Of a stretch of DNA of 6,345 nt, positions 1 through 6,345 are shown in pieces (within the stretch, counting starts at the first letter, position 1; each line of letters opens with the position of its first letter). The translations under genes were made by a program, and so were the position numbers. Source of the stretch: Candidatus Stahliibacteriota bacterium (GTDB taxonomy: Bacteria; Hydrothermota; UBA3073). The stretch is from assembly GCA_030627085.1 (NCBI GenBank), contig DAOUSS010000090.1, positions 1-6,345 on the forward strand, in the 5' to 3' direction. The notes beneath the pieces are model-generated. The model was not told the DNA's origin and did no database searches. It saw nothing but the letters and a program-made list of their open reading frames with translations.

Positions 1-5
1 GAGCG

Positions 6-45
6 AAAGGTTCTCTTCTAAAAAATCTACTCAAAGAACCTTTTT
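6..45 (+). terminator. Weak terminator-like hairpin at left edge
   Basis: The arm aaaggttct (6-14) pairs perfectly with agaaccttt (35-43), and a run of five T covers 41-45. The stem is GC-poor and the loop is 20 nt. A competing stem of ten pairs, cttctaaaaa (15-24) with tttttagaag (41-50), shares the T run, so the two folds exclude each other. This could end transcription of a gene to the left, for example one stopping at 19-21 or 45-47. It could equally be another member of the local repeat population. Confidence 0.3.
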
Positions 46-104
46 AGAAGAAAAACTACCTATTTCTAAATACCCTCTTAAAATTAGCTACAGAGAACAC
101 AAAT

Positions 105-144
105 GGTCATTAGGTCATTTGGTAATTAGGTCGTTAGGTTATCA
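105..144. repeat. Degenerate 8-bp tandem array (ggtcatta type)
   Basis: Four consecutive 8-bp units fit the consensus ggtcatta, at 105-112, 113-120, 121-128 and 129-136. A fifth, decayed unit follows at 137-144. Units differ by one or two bases, so the array is diverged rather than recently expanded. A fragment of the same motif (attaggtaatt) reappears at 204-214, on the other side of the inverted repeat at 152-198. This suggests the inverted repeat may sit within an older array. Confidence 0.75.
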
Positions 145-151
145 TCCCGTG

Positions 152-198
152 GTGTCAGGAGTTGCCTTACGGCGACCTTCGGTATACCCTCCTGACAC
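152..198. repeat. Nested inverted repeat, 10-bp outer arms
   Basis: The outer arms gtgtcaggag (152-161) and ctcctgacac (189-198) are perfect complements separated by 27 bp. Inside lie two mini-hairpins, gcc-ttac-ggc (164-173) and acc-ttc-ggt (175-183), and an 8-bp palindrome ggtatacc (181-188). A transcript of either strand could form a stem ending in a small multi-branched junction. On the minus strand the first inner loop is GTAA, a GNRA tetraloop. No T run follows, so it is not a standard terminator. It is best read as a dispersed palindromic repeat of unknown family. Confidence 0.8.
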
Positions 199-213
199 AA
201 GTTATTAGGTAAT

Positions 214-253
214 TGACACAACGACGCTAAGACGCAATGACACGATGACGTCT
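214..253. repeat. Degenerate 8-bp tandem array (tgacgcaa type)
   Basis: Five consecutive 8-bp units approximate tgacgcaa, at 214-221, 222-229, 230-237, 238-245 and 246-253. Three of the five keep gacg at unit positions 2-5 and two have gaca. The last unit is the most decayed. The period matches the ggtcatta array upstream but the unit sequence is unrelated. Confidence 0.65.
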
Positions 254-258
254 CGACT

Positions 259-286
259 ACAATCTACAATCTGTAATCTATAATCT
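259..286. repeat. 7-bp tandem array, four units (RYAATCT)
   Basis: Four exact-phase heptamers occupy 259-265, 266-272, 273-279 and 280-286. The last five bases (aatct) are invariant and only the first two vary (ac, ac, gt, at). The same period and the same count of four per block occur inside valS at 2427-2454 and 2462-2489, with different unit sequences. It resembles in form the heptanucleotide STRR repeats of cyanobacteria, without sequence identity that I can claim. Confidence 0.8.
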
Positions 287-343
287 ATTGGTTAAACTTC
301 CGTATAATACAACAAAAATTTCAAAATGTCAAGAAAAAAATTT

Positions 344-417
344 AACCACAGAGGACACAGAGAACACAAAATGTTTTTAACATAGAAAGTAACCGCAAAA
401 GACACGGAAAACTTAAA
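344..417. repeat. Degenerate ~9-bp array (accacagag/ggacacaga type)
   Basis: Units aaccacaga, ggacacaga and gaacacaaa follow each other at 344-370. After a 20-bp gap, similar units (aaccgcaaa, agacacgga and a decayed third) follow at 391-417. Reverse-orientation relatives appear just downstream: cctctgcgtt at 421-430, ctctgtgctctct at 443-455 and tctccgtggtt at 582-592. An isolated forward piece, acagagaacacaaa, lies at 90-103. The motif therefore recurs in both orientations within the flank. I recognise the cacagaggacacagag style from intergenic DNA of uncultivated bacteria, but cannot name a family. Confidence 0.6.
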
Positions 418-507
418 AAACCTCTGCGTTGTCTCTATCGAACTCTGTGCTCTCTCCTATTAAACTCAAGCAGGCCTCAGGCGAGATCAGGCAAGAAAAA
501 TATTAAT

Positions 508-533
508 GGCTCGACTGAGCGGCTCGGCTGAGC
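508..533. repeat. 13-bp tandem pair, each unit a small hairpin
   Basis: Unit 1 (508-520) and unit 2 (521-533) read ggctcgactgagc and ggctcggctgagc, with one mismatch. Each contains a gctc/gagc stem around a 4-base loop. This block is GC-rich compared with the flank around it. It supplies the ATG at 506 of a spurious plus-strand frame. Confidence 0.75.
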
Positions 534-593
534 TCGCCGAAGATGGACAATTTGAGCACACAGAGAAGAATAAATATTGTTTCTCCGTGGTTC

Positions 594-656
594 CCCCGTT
601 AAATAGAGTTGCTTTACAGCACACTTTAGCATTTATTTTTGGGTTATTTAACGGGG
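594..656. repeat. Nested inverted repeat, perfect 12-bp outer arms
   Basis: The arms ccccgttaaata (594-605) and tatttaacgggg (645-656) are perfect complements separated by 39 bp. The interior contains a small hairpin, tgct-ttac-agca (610-621), whose loop has the same TTAC sequence as the inner hairpin of the 152-198 element. The element ends 47 bp before the operon's -35 box. It could be a dispersed palindromic element or the remains of a small non-autonomous mobile element. I see no target-site duplication that would settle this. Confidence 0.8.
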
Positions 657-703
657 TGAATCTGTGGTTGAGAGACTTTTTCAGCAATCTCAAAATTTTT
701 AGA

Positions 704-732
704 TTGACAAAACCAAAGAAATGTGTTATAAT
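704..732 (+). promoter_or_regulatory. Perfect consensus sigma-70-type promoter for the operon
   Basis: TTGACA (704-709) and TATAAT (727-732) are separated by exactly 17 bp, which is the full housekeeping consensus. An A/T-rich tract at 691-703 (caaaattttt and flanking bases) sits where an UP element would be. A 6-bp inverted repeat, caatct (685-690) with agattg (701-706), overlaps the -35 box and could be an operator or chance. Transcription would be expected to begin around 737-741, leaving a leader of only a few bases before the ATG at 745. Being the only such match I see in the window, it probably drives all three genes. Confidence 0.85.
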
Positions 733-744
733 ATACAGTTAATT

Positions 745-1854
745 ATGAGAGTTCTTCTTTGCTCTGACTCTTATTACCCCCATCCGGGAGGTATATCTGA
801 ATATATCCATTACCTTGCAATTAGCCTTAGAAGGCTAGGTAATGATGTGCTTATACTTGCTCCCAGGTACAGAGAAGAATACAAGAACGGTGACGATGTT
901 GTGAGAATAGGGCGATGTGTCTTATTTCAGGGAAACAAATCTACTATAACTTTTACATATGACAGGAAACTTCCTTATCTTGTGAAGGATTTCCTTTCTT
1001 CAGAGAAATTTGATATTACTCATACCAGTGGCCCTCTGGGCTGGAATCTGCCATACTGGGTGCTCCATTTTTCAAAGAGTATAAATGTTGCGACATTTCA
1101 AACGAGTTTTGTCGGGTTTAACTTTTACAAGCTTGCAAAATTTCCGTTCAAGAGAGAACTGGAAACGAAGGTTGATGGAGCTATTGTGCCATCCAGGGCA
1201 GCACTTAATGCAATAGCACCGCATTTTTTGCTCTATTACAAGATTATACCCGATGGTGTTGACACAGAGAGGTTTTACCCGGAGATAGAGCCGATCAAAG
1301 AACTCCCGGAAGGGAAAAAGATTCTGTTTGTTGGGAGGTTGGATCCGAGGAAAGGTCTTAATAGGTTGATATCTGCATTTACAATGATAAAGCAAAAGAT
1401 ACCTTCTGCCTTTCTCGTTGTAGTGGGTAAGGGGAATATTGAAACTTACAGGAAGATGATTCCTCATAACATCAGGAAATATGTCATATTCAAGGGTTAT
1501 GTTGATCCAGATACACTTCCGAGGTATTACGCATCCTGTGATGTCTATGTATCTCCTGCTATTGGAGGAGAAACGTTTGGAATCGTTTTACTTGAAGCAA
1601 TGGCATCCGGTATACCCGTAATTGCCTCAGACATTCCTGGATACAATGAGGTAGTAAAAGATAGAAAGAATGGAATTCTTTTTGACCCATTCTCGACAGA
1701 GGAACTTGCCCTTAGGACCATCGAGTTACTGGAAGATGAAAAGCTTAGAATAAGGCTTAAAGAAAAGGGTAGAAAATATGCCCTCCAGTTGTCATGGGAC
1801 AGGGTTGCAGAAAGGGTTGTTGATTTTTATGAAGAGTTATATAACAAGATATAA
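745..1854 (+). CDS. GT4-family glycosyltransferase (PimA-like)
   Basis: The 369-residue product is a GT-B fold, retaining glycosyltransferase of family GT4. It probably transfers a sugar from a nucleotide-sugar donor to a lipid or surface-glycan acceptor at the cytoplasmic membrane face. Seen in the sequence are the N-terminal Gly-rich loop YPHPGG (11-16), the inter-domain stretch IIPDGVD (167-173), the donor-domain start GRLDPRKG (197-204) and the EX7E block GGETFGIVLLEAMASG (274-289, Glu276 and Glu284). Spacing and wording of these blocks resemble mycobacterial PimA, a phosphatidylinositol mannosyltransferase, but donor and acceptor cannot be read from sequence. Where PimA has VATFHTS with a catalytically important His, this protein has VATFQTS (Gln119, codon 1099-1101). 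The ATG at 745 is chosen because the in-frame ATG at 721 lies inside the promoter, upstream of any likely transcript start. No Shine-Dalgarno is possible in so short a leader. The stop overlaps valS by 26 bp. Confidence 0.9.
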   Translation: MRVLLCSDSYYPHPGGISEYIHYLAISLRRLGNDVLILAPRYREEYKNGDDVVRIGRCVLFQGNKSTITFTYDRKLPYLVKDFLSSEKFDITHTSGPLGWNLPYWVLHFSKSINVATFQTSFVGFNFYKLAKFPFKRELETKVDGAIVPSRAALNAIAPHFLLYYKIIPDGVDTERFYPEIEPIKELPEGKKILFVGRLDPRKGLNRLISAFTMIKQKIPSAFLVVVGKGNIETYRKMIPHNIRKYVIFKGYVDPDTLPRYYASCDVYVSPAIGGETFGIVLLEAMASGIPVIASDIPGYNEVVKDRKNGILFDPFSTEELALRTIELLEDEKLRIRLKEKGRKYALQLSWDRVAERVVDFYEELYNKI

Positions 1855-4501
1855 TCATAAAGAGATTGAGGAGAAATGGCTATCTTACTGGGAGGAAAAG
1901 GGATTTTTCCATGCGGATGTAAATCCTTCAAAAGAGCCATATACCATCTCTATGCCTCCTCCGAATGTTACAGACATACTCCATCTCGGGCATGCCCTAA
2001 ACATCACAATACAGGATATTTATATAAGGTGGAAGAGGATACAGGGATATGAGGCATTGTGGGTTCCGGGCGTTGACCATGCCTCTATAGCAACACAGGT
2101 TGTGGTGGAGAAGCAACTACCAGAAGGGAAGACAAAGGAGGATATTGGCAGAGAGAAGTTTTTAGAGATGTTATGGAACTGGGTAGGTGAGAAGAAGAGT
2201 TATATACTTGGTCAATTAAAGAGACTTGGATGTTCGGCAGACTTCAGAAGAACGAAATTCACTCTTGACCCAGATCTCTCTCTCGCTGTGAGAGAGGCAT
2301 TTGTGAGACTCTACGAGAAGGGATTGATATACAGAGGAGATTATGTTGTTAACTGGTGTCCGAGATGCCAGACGGCGCTTTCCAATGAAGAGGTTGAATA
2401 TGAGGAAGAGAATGGGAAGCTTTATTATATCAAATATCAAATATCAAATATCAAAATGCAAAATTCGCAATTCGCAATTCGCAATCCGCAATTTATTACT
2501 GTTGCCACCACGAGGCCCGAGACCATGCTGGGTGATACTGCGGTGGCAGTCCATCCTGATGATGGAAGGTATAAGAAATACATAGGTTCTTGTATATTAC
2601 TACCACTTGTGGAAAGGGAAATCCCCGTTATTGCAGATACCCTTGTAGACCCCAAATTTGGAACTGGTGTTGTCAAGGTTACTCCAGCGCATGATGCGAA
2701 TGACTTTGAAATAGGTATTAAAAACGGGCTGGAGAAGATTATAATTATGGATAAGAGAGGGAAGATAAACGAAAATGGTGGCAAGTATGCAGGTCTTTCG
2801 AGAGAGGAAGCGAGAGAGGCTATTGTAGAGGACTTAAAAAAGGAAGGATTATTGGAAAAGGTGAAGCCCTATAAACATTCTGTTGGACATTGTTACAGGT
2901 GTCACATAGCAATAGAGCCATATCTTTCAAGACAATGGTTTGTCAGGATGAAGGAACTGGCGGAGCCTGCAATAGACGCAGTTGAGAAGGGAGAAATAAA
3001 ATTTTATCCAAAGAGATGGAAGAATGTTTATCTTACCTGGATGAAAAATATAAGGGACTGGTGTATCTCAAGACAACTCTGGTGGGGACACCCCATACCT
3101 GTATGGTATTGTCAGAATGAAAAATGTCCCACCTTTGGTGGCGTCACGCCCCTGGCGGAGTCCCGCAATATGCGGGAGATCCCGTCTCCGCGGGACAAAA
3201 TGCAAAATGGAGTTATTGTTGCAACCGAAAAACCTGAAAAGTGTCCATATTGTGGAGGAGATAACCTTGTTCAAGACCCCGATGTGCTTGATACATGGTT
3301 TTCAGCATGGCTATGGCCATTTTCTACACTTGATTGGCCAAAAAAGACACCTGAATTCAATTACTTTTATCCAACAGATCTTCTTGTCACAGGACCTGAG
3401 ATAATCTTTTTCTGGGTGGCAAGAATGATCATGGCAGGATACTTCTTTACAGGTAGCCACCCATTCAGGAATGTATATATACATGGGACTGTGAGAGACA
3501 AGATTGGCAGAAAGATGTCAAAATCACTTGGTAATGGAATAGACCCACTTGATATAATCGAGCAGTATGGCACAGATGCCCTAAGATTCTCAATACTTGC
3601 AGTTGCTGGAGAGGGACAGGATCCCCGTATAGAGGAACGGACATTCGAACTTGGACGGAACTTTTGTAACAAATTATGGAATGCAAAGAGATTGCTTGAG
3701 ATGTTGAAGGAAGAACATAAAGAAGCACATTGTGAACCCGACCTTGCTGATAAATGGATATCTTCGAGGCTTTCCGGAGTTATAAGGGATGTAGAAAGGG
3801 CTCTCCAGCGCTATAGATTACATGAAGCAGTTATGTGTATGTATGACTTTTTCTGGCACGAATACTGCGATTTCTATCTTGAGATTATAAAGAAGTCGGG
3901 ACATATAGAGATTGGTTATTATATATTTGAGAATCTCCTCTGTCTTCTTCATCCCTTTATGCCCTTTATAACGGAGGAACTTTATTCGGGAGAGAGCTCA
4001 ATAATGGTCTCTGGTTATCCTAAACCAAAGAAGAGAGACAGAGAGGCAGAGGAGATCTTCGGGACGGCGATTGAGATAATAACAGACATAAGAAATGCTA
4101 AGACCTCTTTTAATATCCCTGTAAAGGAGAAAATACCGGTCTATATTGAATTTGAAAATCTTGATATTATCAAATTATATATTATCTCCCTGGCATTTGT
4201 GAGTGAATTTATACCTTCAAGGCCACAAAAGGGAATAAGAAGGGCTTCCCATAATTATGAGATAATAATTCCACTTGTCGGTGTAATTGATATAGGAAAA
4301 GAAAAGGCACAGATCGAGAAGAAAATCTCCACACTCAAGGCGCTCTTGCAGAAGACCAAGAAAAACCTTTCTAATAAGGAATTTATGCGGAAGGCAGATC
4401 CCCGAGTTATAAAAGATGCGAGAAGAAAAGAGAAGGAGATAGAAAAAAAACTTACAATCCTTTCGGATGATTTGAAGGAAATAAATGATTGCTATAATTG
4501 A
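1829..4501 (+). CDS. valS: Valyl-tRNA synthetase with two repeat-derived insertions
   Basis: The 890-residue class Ia synthetase charges tRNA-Val with valine in the cytoplasm and edits mischarged threonine. The nucleotide-binding motif is HLGH (52-55) within PPPNVTDILHLGHAL, followed by PGVDHASIATQ (80-90) and KMSKS (562-566). The editing (CP1) domain spans roughly 200-345 and carries TTRPETMLGD (227-236). Two zinc knuckles are visible: Cys177/180 with Cys355/358, and Cys428/433 with Cys472/475. The helical anticodon-binding domain covers about 640-780, and a charged C-terminal coiled-coil arm typical of ValRS about 820-885. Residues about 199-222 and 438-458 are low-complexity insertions encoded by tandem or palindromic DNA (see separate entries). 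The usual Gly before HIGH is Asp49. The ATG at 1829 begins where ValRS homology begins (RYNHKEIEEKW). Its Shine-Dalgarno is poor (aaaggg, 12 bases upstream), so coupling to the upstream gene, with which it overlaps 26 bp, is likely. The length is within the normal family range. Confidence 0.97.
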   Translation: MKSYITRYNHKEIEEKWLSYWEEKGFFHADVNPSKEPYTISMPPPNVTDILHLGHALNITIQDIYIRWKRIQGYEALWVPGVDHASIATQVVVEKQLPEGKTKEDIGREKFLEMLWNWVGEKKSYILGQLKRLGCSADFRRTKFTLDPDLSLAVREAFVRLYEKGLIYRGDYVVNWCPRCQTALSNEEVEYEEENGKLYYIKYQISNIKMQNSQFAIRNPQFITVATTRPETMLGDTAVAVHPDDGRYKKYIGSCILLPLVEREIPVIADTLVDPKFGTGVVKVTPAHDANDFEIGIKNGLEKIIIMDKRGKINENGGKYAGLSREEAREAIVEDLKKEGLLEKVKPYKHSVGHCYRCHIAIEPYLSRQWFVRMKELAEPAIDAVEKGEIKFYPKRWKNVYLTWMKNIRDWCISRQLWWGHPIPVWYCQNEKCPTFGGVTPLAESRNMREIPSPRDKMQNGVIVATEKPEKCPYCGGDNLVQDPDVLDTWFSAWLWPFSTLDWPKKTPEFNYFYPTDLLVTGPEIIFFWVARMIMAGYFFTGSHPFRNVYIHGTVRDKIGRKMSKSLGNGIDPLDIIEQYGTDALRFSILAVAGEGQDPRIEERTFELGRNFCNKLWNAKRLLEMLKEEHKEAHCEPDLADKWISSRLSGVIRDVERALQRYRLHEAVMCMYDFFWHEYCDFYLEIIKKSGHIEIGYYIFENLLCLLHPFMPFITEELYSGESSIMVSGYPKPKKRDREAEEIFGTAIEIITDIRNAKTSFNIPVKEKIPVYIEFENLDIIKLYIISLAFVSEFIPSRPQKGIRRASHNYEIIIPLVGVIDIGKEKAQIEKKISTLKALLQKTKKNLSNKEFMRKADPRVIKDARRKEKEIEKKLTILSDDLKEINDCYN
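2427..2489 (+). repeat. 63-bp array of nine heptamers inserted in valS
   Basis: Four units of atatcaa (2427-2454) are followed by one linker heptamer (2455-2461) and four units of aattcgc (2462-2489, the last being aatccgc). Nine sevens make 63 bp, exactly 21 codons, so the array leaves the frame intact although each unit would shift it. It encodes roughly ValRS residues 200-220 (YQISNIKMQN, then SQFAIRN), directly before the conserved editing signature at 227-236. ValRS relatives normally have a short beta-hairpin loop here (my recollection of the family). The DNA has the character of the intergenic arrays in the left flank, especially the four-unit heptamer block at 259-286. Confidence 0.85.
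3140..3208 (+). repeat. GC-rich palindromic cluster inserted in valS zinc knuckle
   Basis: Several overlapping inverted repeats are packed here. They are ggcg-tca-cgcc (3140-3150), tcccgc-aatat-gcggga (3161-3177), cggga-ga-tcccg (3173-3184), an outer arm gcggag (3155-3160) with ctccgc (3186-3191), and gtcccgc (3160-3166) with gcgggac (3190-3196). The block is much richer in GC than the surrounding gene and encodes ValRS residues about 438-458 (VTPLAESRNMREIPSPRDKM), between Cys433 and Cys472 of the second zinc knuckle. That leaves 38 residues between the cysteine pairs; I recall about 17 in Thermus ValRS. It ends in the 13-mer caaaatgcaaaat (3196-3208), which also occurs in the other insertion. 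Confidence 0.8.
4475..4479 (+). promoter_or_regulatory. Ribosome binding site of guaA
   Basis: aagga lies 5 bases before the ATG at 4485, inside the end of valS. It supports this ATG as the guaA start and indicates that guaA can be initiated on its own as well as by coupling with valS termination at 4499-4501. Confidence 0.7.
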
Positions 4502-5972
4502 TCTCGGTTCACAGTACACCCATCTCATCGCAAGGAAGGTGAGAGAGGTAGGGGTTCCTGCTGTTATATACCCTCCCGATGTCTTTTCCTGGAATGAAGG
4601 AATAAAAGGGATAATTCTCTCGGGAGGTCCCGGAGACGCAAATCGTGTAAAAATCAAGGAGGACATTCTGAATAGCGAAATTCCACTTCTCGGAATATGT
4701 CTCGGTATGCAATATATAGCAAAGTATTTTGGAGGGATGGTTAGCATAGGTAAAAGAGAATACGGGTCTACAGAGATAAGGGTCGTATCCTCTTCACGGA
4801 TATTCAAAGGTATCAAAAGAAGGTTTAAAGTGTGGATGAGCCATCAATACGAGGTTAAGAAACTACCCAAAAAATTCAAAATAGCCGCATCGTCAGAAGA
4901 CACGGAGGTTGTCGCCTTTGAAGGAGGTGGCATCTACGGATTACAGTTCCATCCTGAGGTTTCTCACACAGAATATGGAAAGCATATTATAAGAAACTTT
5001 GTAATTAATATATGCGGAGAAGAGAAGAAACCCTTCAATGTATCTTCATTTATAAAGAGGGAGATAGATGAAATAAGAGAGACGGTCGGAGATTCAAAAG
5101 TGATTGCAGGGGTATCGGGTGGTGTAGATTCGTCTGTAATGGCTTTGCTTTTAAAGAAGGCAATAGGAGAAAGATTTTTGCCTGTATTTGTGGATACAGG
5201 CCTTCTCCGCGAGGGAGAAGAAGATGAGATAAGGAAAAATCTTTCAGGGCACTTTTCTATTAAAGTTATTAGAGCAAAAGAAGATTTTCTTTCTGCACTT
5301 AAAGGAGTCTCTGACCCTGAAGAGAAGAGAAGACGAATTGGGAAGAAATTTATAGAGATATTTAGGATGGCAGGCAAGGATGTAGAATTCCTTGCTCAGG
5401 GCACATTATATCCTGACAGGATAGAGAGCCTACCTCAGGTTGGTAGTTCAAGCACAATAAAAACTCATCACAATGTGGGCGGACTTCCAGAGAATATGTC
5501 ATTCAAACTGATAGAGCCCCTAAGGGATCTCTTTAAAGACGAAGTAAGGACGGTAGGAAGAGAACTGGGCCTTCCTGAAAGTATTATCTGCAGGCATCCT
5601 TTCCCTGGTCCCGGGCTTGCAGTAAGGATTATCGGCGAGGTTACAGAAGAGAAACTTGAGATAATGAGAGAGGCAGACCACATATTTATAAATGGACTTG
5701 TGGATATGGACCTATATGATAATATCTGGCAGGCATTCTGTGTGCTTCTTCCCGTAAGGTCCGTCGGAGTTATGGGTGATGAACGTACATACGAATATGC
5801 GCTTGTAATAAGAGCAGTTACATCCACAGATGGAATGACTGTTTCACCCTATAGGTTTAAATGGAATGACCTTACCTATCTTGGAGACAAAATTATAAGG
5901 GAAGTAAGAGGAATAAACAGGGTGGTATATGATGTTACATCAAAACCCCCTGCGACTATAGAATGGGAGTAG
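4485..5972 (+). CDS. guaA: GMP synthase (glutamine-hydrolysing)
   Basis: The 495-residue cytoplasmic enzyme converts XMP, ATP and glutamine to GMP, the last step of guanine nucleotide synthesis. An N-terminal class I glutamine amidotransferase domain (about 1-180) has SGGPG (46-50), the nucleophile Cys72 in GICLGMQ, and the His156/Glu158 pair in FHPEV. The ATP pyrophosphatase domain follows with the PP-loop SGGVDSS (211-217), then TLYPDRIES (307-315), KTHHNVGGLP (326-335) and HPFPGPGL (371-378). The C-terminal dimerisation domain ends in KPPATIEWE, the normal family ending. All three domains are complete, so the gene is intact, slightly short for the family. Two departures from the usual wording are MSHQYEV (118-124) where MSHGD is common, and Arg312 where Val is common. 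The start overlaps valS by 17 bp in a different frame and has its own ribosome binding site. Confidence 0.97.
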   Translation: MIAIIDLGSQYTHLIARKVREVGVPAVIYPPDVFSWNEGIKGIILSGGPGDANRVKIKEDILNSEIPLLGICLGMQYIAKYFGGMVSIGKREYGSTEIRVVSSSRIFKGIKRRFKVWMSHQYEVKKLPKKFKIAASSEDTEVVAFEGGGIYGLQFHPEVSHTEYGKHIIRNFVINICGEEKKPFNVSSFIKREIDEIRETVGDSKVIAGVSGGVDSSVMALLLKKAIGERFLPVFVDTGLLREGEEDEIRKNLSGHFSIKVIRAKEDFLSALKGVSDPEEKRRRIGKKFIEIFRMAGKDVEFLAQGTLYPDRIESLPQVGSSSTIKTHHNVGGLPENMSFKLIEPLRDLFKDEVRTVGRELGLPESIICRHPFPGPGLAVRIIGEVTEEKLEIMREADHIFINGLVDMDLYDNIWQAFCVLLPVRSVGVMGDERTYEYALVIRAVTSTDGMTVSPYRFKWNDLTYLGDKIIREVRGINRVVYDVTSKPPATIEWE

Positions 5973-6046
5973 AAAAAAATCAAAAATGTTTAACAGAATG
6001 GTCTCTATAGCAATTTATCGTATTCAAAAGTTAGTATGTAATGGAG

Positions 6047-6066
6047 TGCACCAGCTTGCTGGTGCA
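6047..6066. repeat. Perfect 9-bp-arm hairpin downstream of guaA
   Basis: The arm tgcaccagc (6047-6055) is followed by tt and its exact complement (6058-6066). In RNA it would fold as a stable hairpin, more plausibly as an 8-bp stem with a 4-nt loop. The following bases are gggataataaa rather than a T run, so intrinsic termination is unlikely. It could stabilise the 3' end of the operon message or be a dispersed repeat. Confidence 0.8.
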
Positions 6067-6109
6067 GGGATAATAAATTTGGTTCTTCTCCAATTTAGTT
6101 GCTAAAATA

Positions 6110-6133
6110 CCTGTCTGCCGATAGGTAGATAGG
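6110..6133 (+). repeat. Wobble-tolerant hairpin (cctgtctgcc / ggtagatagg)
   Basis: cctgtctgcc (6110-6119) and ggtagatagg (6124-6133) flank a 4-base loop and pair over ten positions in RNA if two G-U pairs are allowed. As DNA it is an imperfect inverted repeat. The arms are diverged versions of the cctgcctacc motif of the neighbouring cluster, so it is probably an older copy of the same repeat. Confidence 0.6.
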
Positions 6134-6170
6134 GTCAAATCCCATTGAGTTCTTGCTCTTTGCATGTTTA

Positions 6171-6222
6171 CCTGCCTACCGGTTTGCCTGTCTACCCTGC
6201 CTACCGGCAGGCAGGCGACAGG
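6171..6222. repeat. cctgcctaccgg repeat cluster with nested stems
   Basis: A perfect 12-bp direct repeat, cctgcctaccgg, occurs at 6171-6182 and 6196-6207 (offset 25 bp). The second copy forms a hairpin, cctgcc-tacc-ggcagg (6196-6211). This is enclosed by a 6-bp outer stem, cctgtc (6187-6192) with gacagg (6217-6222). I recognise related cctgcc/ggcagg palindromes from candidate-phylum genomes, where they also appear in predicted proteins. I cannot assign a named family. Confidence 0.75.
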
Positions 6223-6227
6223 TAGAT

Positions 6228-6266
6228 TGGAGTTAATCTGTGGAGTTAATCCGTGGAGTTAATCCG
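6228..6266. repeat. 13-bp tandem repeat, three copies
   Basis: Three adjacent copies of tggagttaatccg occupy 6228-6240, 6241-6253 and 6254-6266. Copies 2 and 3 are identical and copy 1 differs at one base. Such uniformity points to recent duplication by slippage, unlike the decayed arrays in the left flank. The end of the third copy forms one arm of the hairpin at 6261-6274. Confidence 0.9.
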
Positions 6267-6294
6267 TAAGGATTTGGAATTCACCCGTAAGGGT
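6261..6294 (+). repeat. Two small hairpins with GTAA loops
   Basis: aatcc-gtaa-ggatt (6261-6274) and accc-gtaa-gggt (6283-6294) follow each other within 34 bp. Both loops are GUAA in RNA, a stable GNRA tetraloop. The second is followed by a short ttta stretch, which is too weak for a confident terminator call. Confidence 0.65.
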
Positions 6295-6303
6295 TTTATA
6301 TAA

Positions 6304-6345
6304 AGGGCTGACGCCTTAATTCCAAAGGCTGACGCCTTAGTTCCA
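6304..6345. repeat. 21-bp tandem repeat, two copies, at window edge
   Basis: Two 21-bp units (6304-6324 and 6325-6345) differ at two positions. Each contains the mini-hairpin ggc-tgac-gcc. The second copy ends exactly at the window edge, so the array may continue. The 21-bp period is a multiple of three, so a frame reading through it stays open on the minus strand. Confidence 0.8.

Larger units (their letters stand above)
1..703. other. Gene-free repeat-patchwork flank upstream of the operon
   Basis: No open frame here looks like a real protein. The longest plus-strand frame (506-742) starts inside a 13-bp tandem repeat and runs through the promoter. Most of the stretch consists of short degenerate tandem arrays and inverted repeats listed separately (105-144, 152-198, 214-253, 259-286, 344-417, 508-533, 594-656). 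A plus-strand frame is open from position 2 to a TAG at 206-208. It could be the tail of a gene entering from the left, but it runs straight through the octamer array and the inverted repeat, so I do not call it. The other two plus frames stop at 19-21 and 45-47. Confidence 0.75.
5973..6345. other. Gene-free repeat-rich flank downstream of guaA
   Basis: I see no credible gene here. The stretch consists of the hairpin at 6047-6066, the cctgcctacc-type cluster at 6110-6222, the 13-bp tandem at 6228-6266, two GTAA-loop hairpins at 6261-6294 and the 21-bp tandem at 6304-6345. A 39-codon plus-strand frame (5986-6105) lacks a good ribosome binding site and crosses the 6047-6066 hairpin. A minus-strand frame is open from the right edge to a stop near 6250 and reads through the 21-bp repeats. 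It could be the tail of a gene outside the window, but nothing in it is recognisable. No stem followed by a T run marks the end of the operon. Confidence 0.7.

Overview
The window looks like AT-rich DNA from an uncultivated bacterium. Three complete, overlapping plus-strand genes (about 745-5972) sit between two repeat-dense, apparently non-coding flanks (1-703 and 5973-6345). Short degenerate tandem repeats, small hairpins and repeat-derived peptide insertions of this kind are familiar to me from candidate-phylum genomes (for example Omnitrophota, WOR-3 or related lineages). That placement is an impression from style, not a phylogenetic result. The proteins themselves are clearly bacterial.

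Left flank (1-703): I see no supportable gene. It is a patchwork of short tandem arrays with periods of 8 bp (105-144, 214-253), 7 bp (259-286), about 9 bp (344-417) and 13 bp (508-533). Two larger inverted repeats with small hairpins nested inside lie at 152-198 and 594-656. A weak terminator-like hairpin lies at 6-45 and may mark the end of a gene outside the window.

Gene block: a perfect consensus housekeeping promoter (TTGACA at 704-709, 17-bp spacer, TATAAT at 727-732) lies only 12 bp before the ATG of a GT4-family glycosyltransferase (745-1854). The predicted mRNA leader is therefore nearly absent. The glycosyltransferase overlaps valS (valyl-tRNA synthetase, 1829-4501) by 26 bp, and valS overlaps guaA (GMP synthase, 4485-5972) by 17 bp. 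The three genes are very probably one translationally coupled operon. They join a probable membrane-lipid or surface glycan enzyme, a translation enzyme and a purine-nucleotide enzyme, with no obvious shared pathway.

The most interesting signal is inside valS. The essential synthetase carries two in-frame insertions that look like the same kinds of repeat found in the flanks. One is a 63-bp run of nine 7-bp units (2427-2489), exactly 21 codons, placed just before the editing-site signature TTRPETMLGD. The other is a GC-rich palindromic cluster (about 3140-3196) placed between the two cysteine pairs of the second zinc knuckle. Both run into or contain the same 13-mer, read in the same frame as KMQN. 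This resembles Rickettsia palindromic elements, which also enter genes in frame, but the sequences are different.

Right flank (5973-6345): no supportable gene. It holds a perfect 9-bp-arm hairpin (6047-6066), a cluster of cctgcctaccgg repeats (6110-6222), three 13-bp tandem copies (6228-6266), two GTAA-loop hairpins (6261-6294) and two 21-bp tandem copies that reach the window edge (6304-6345). No clear rho-independent terminator follows guaA.
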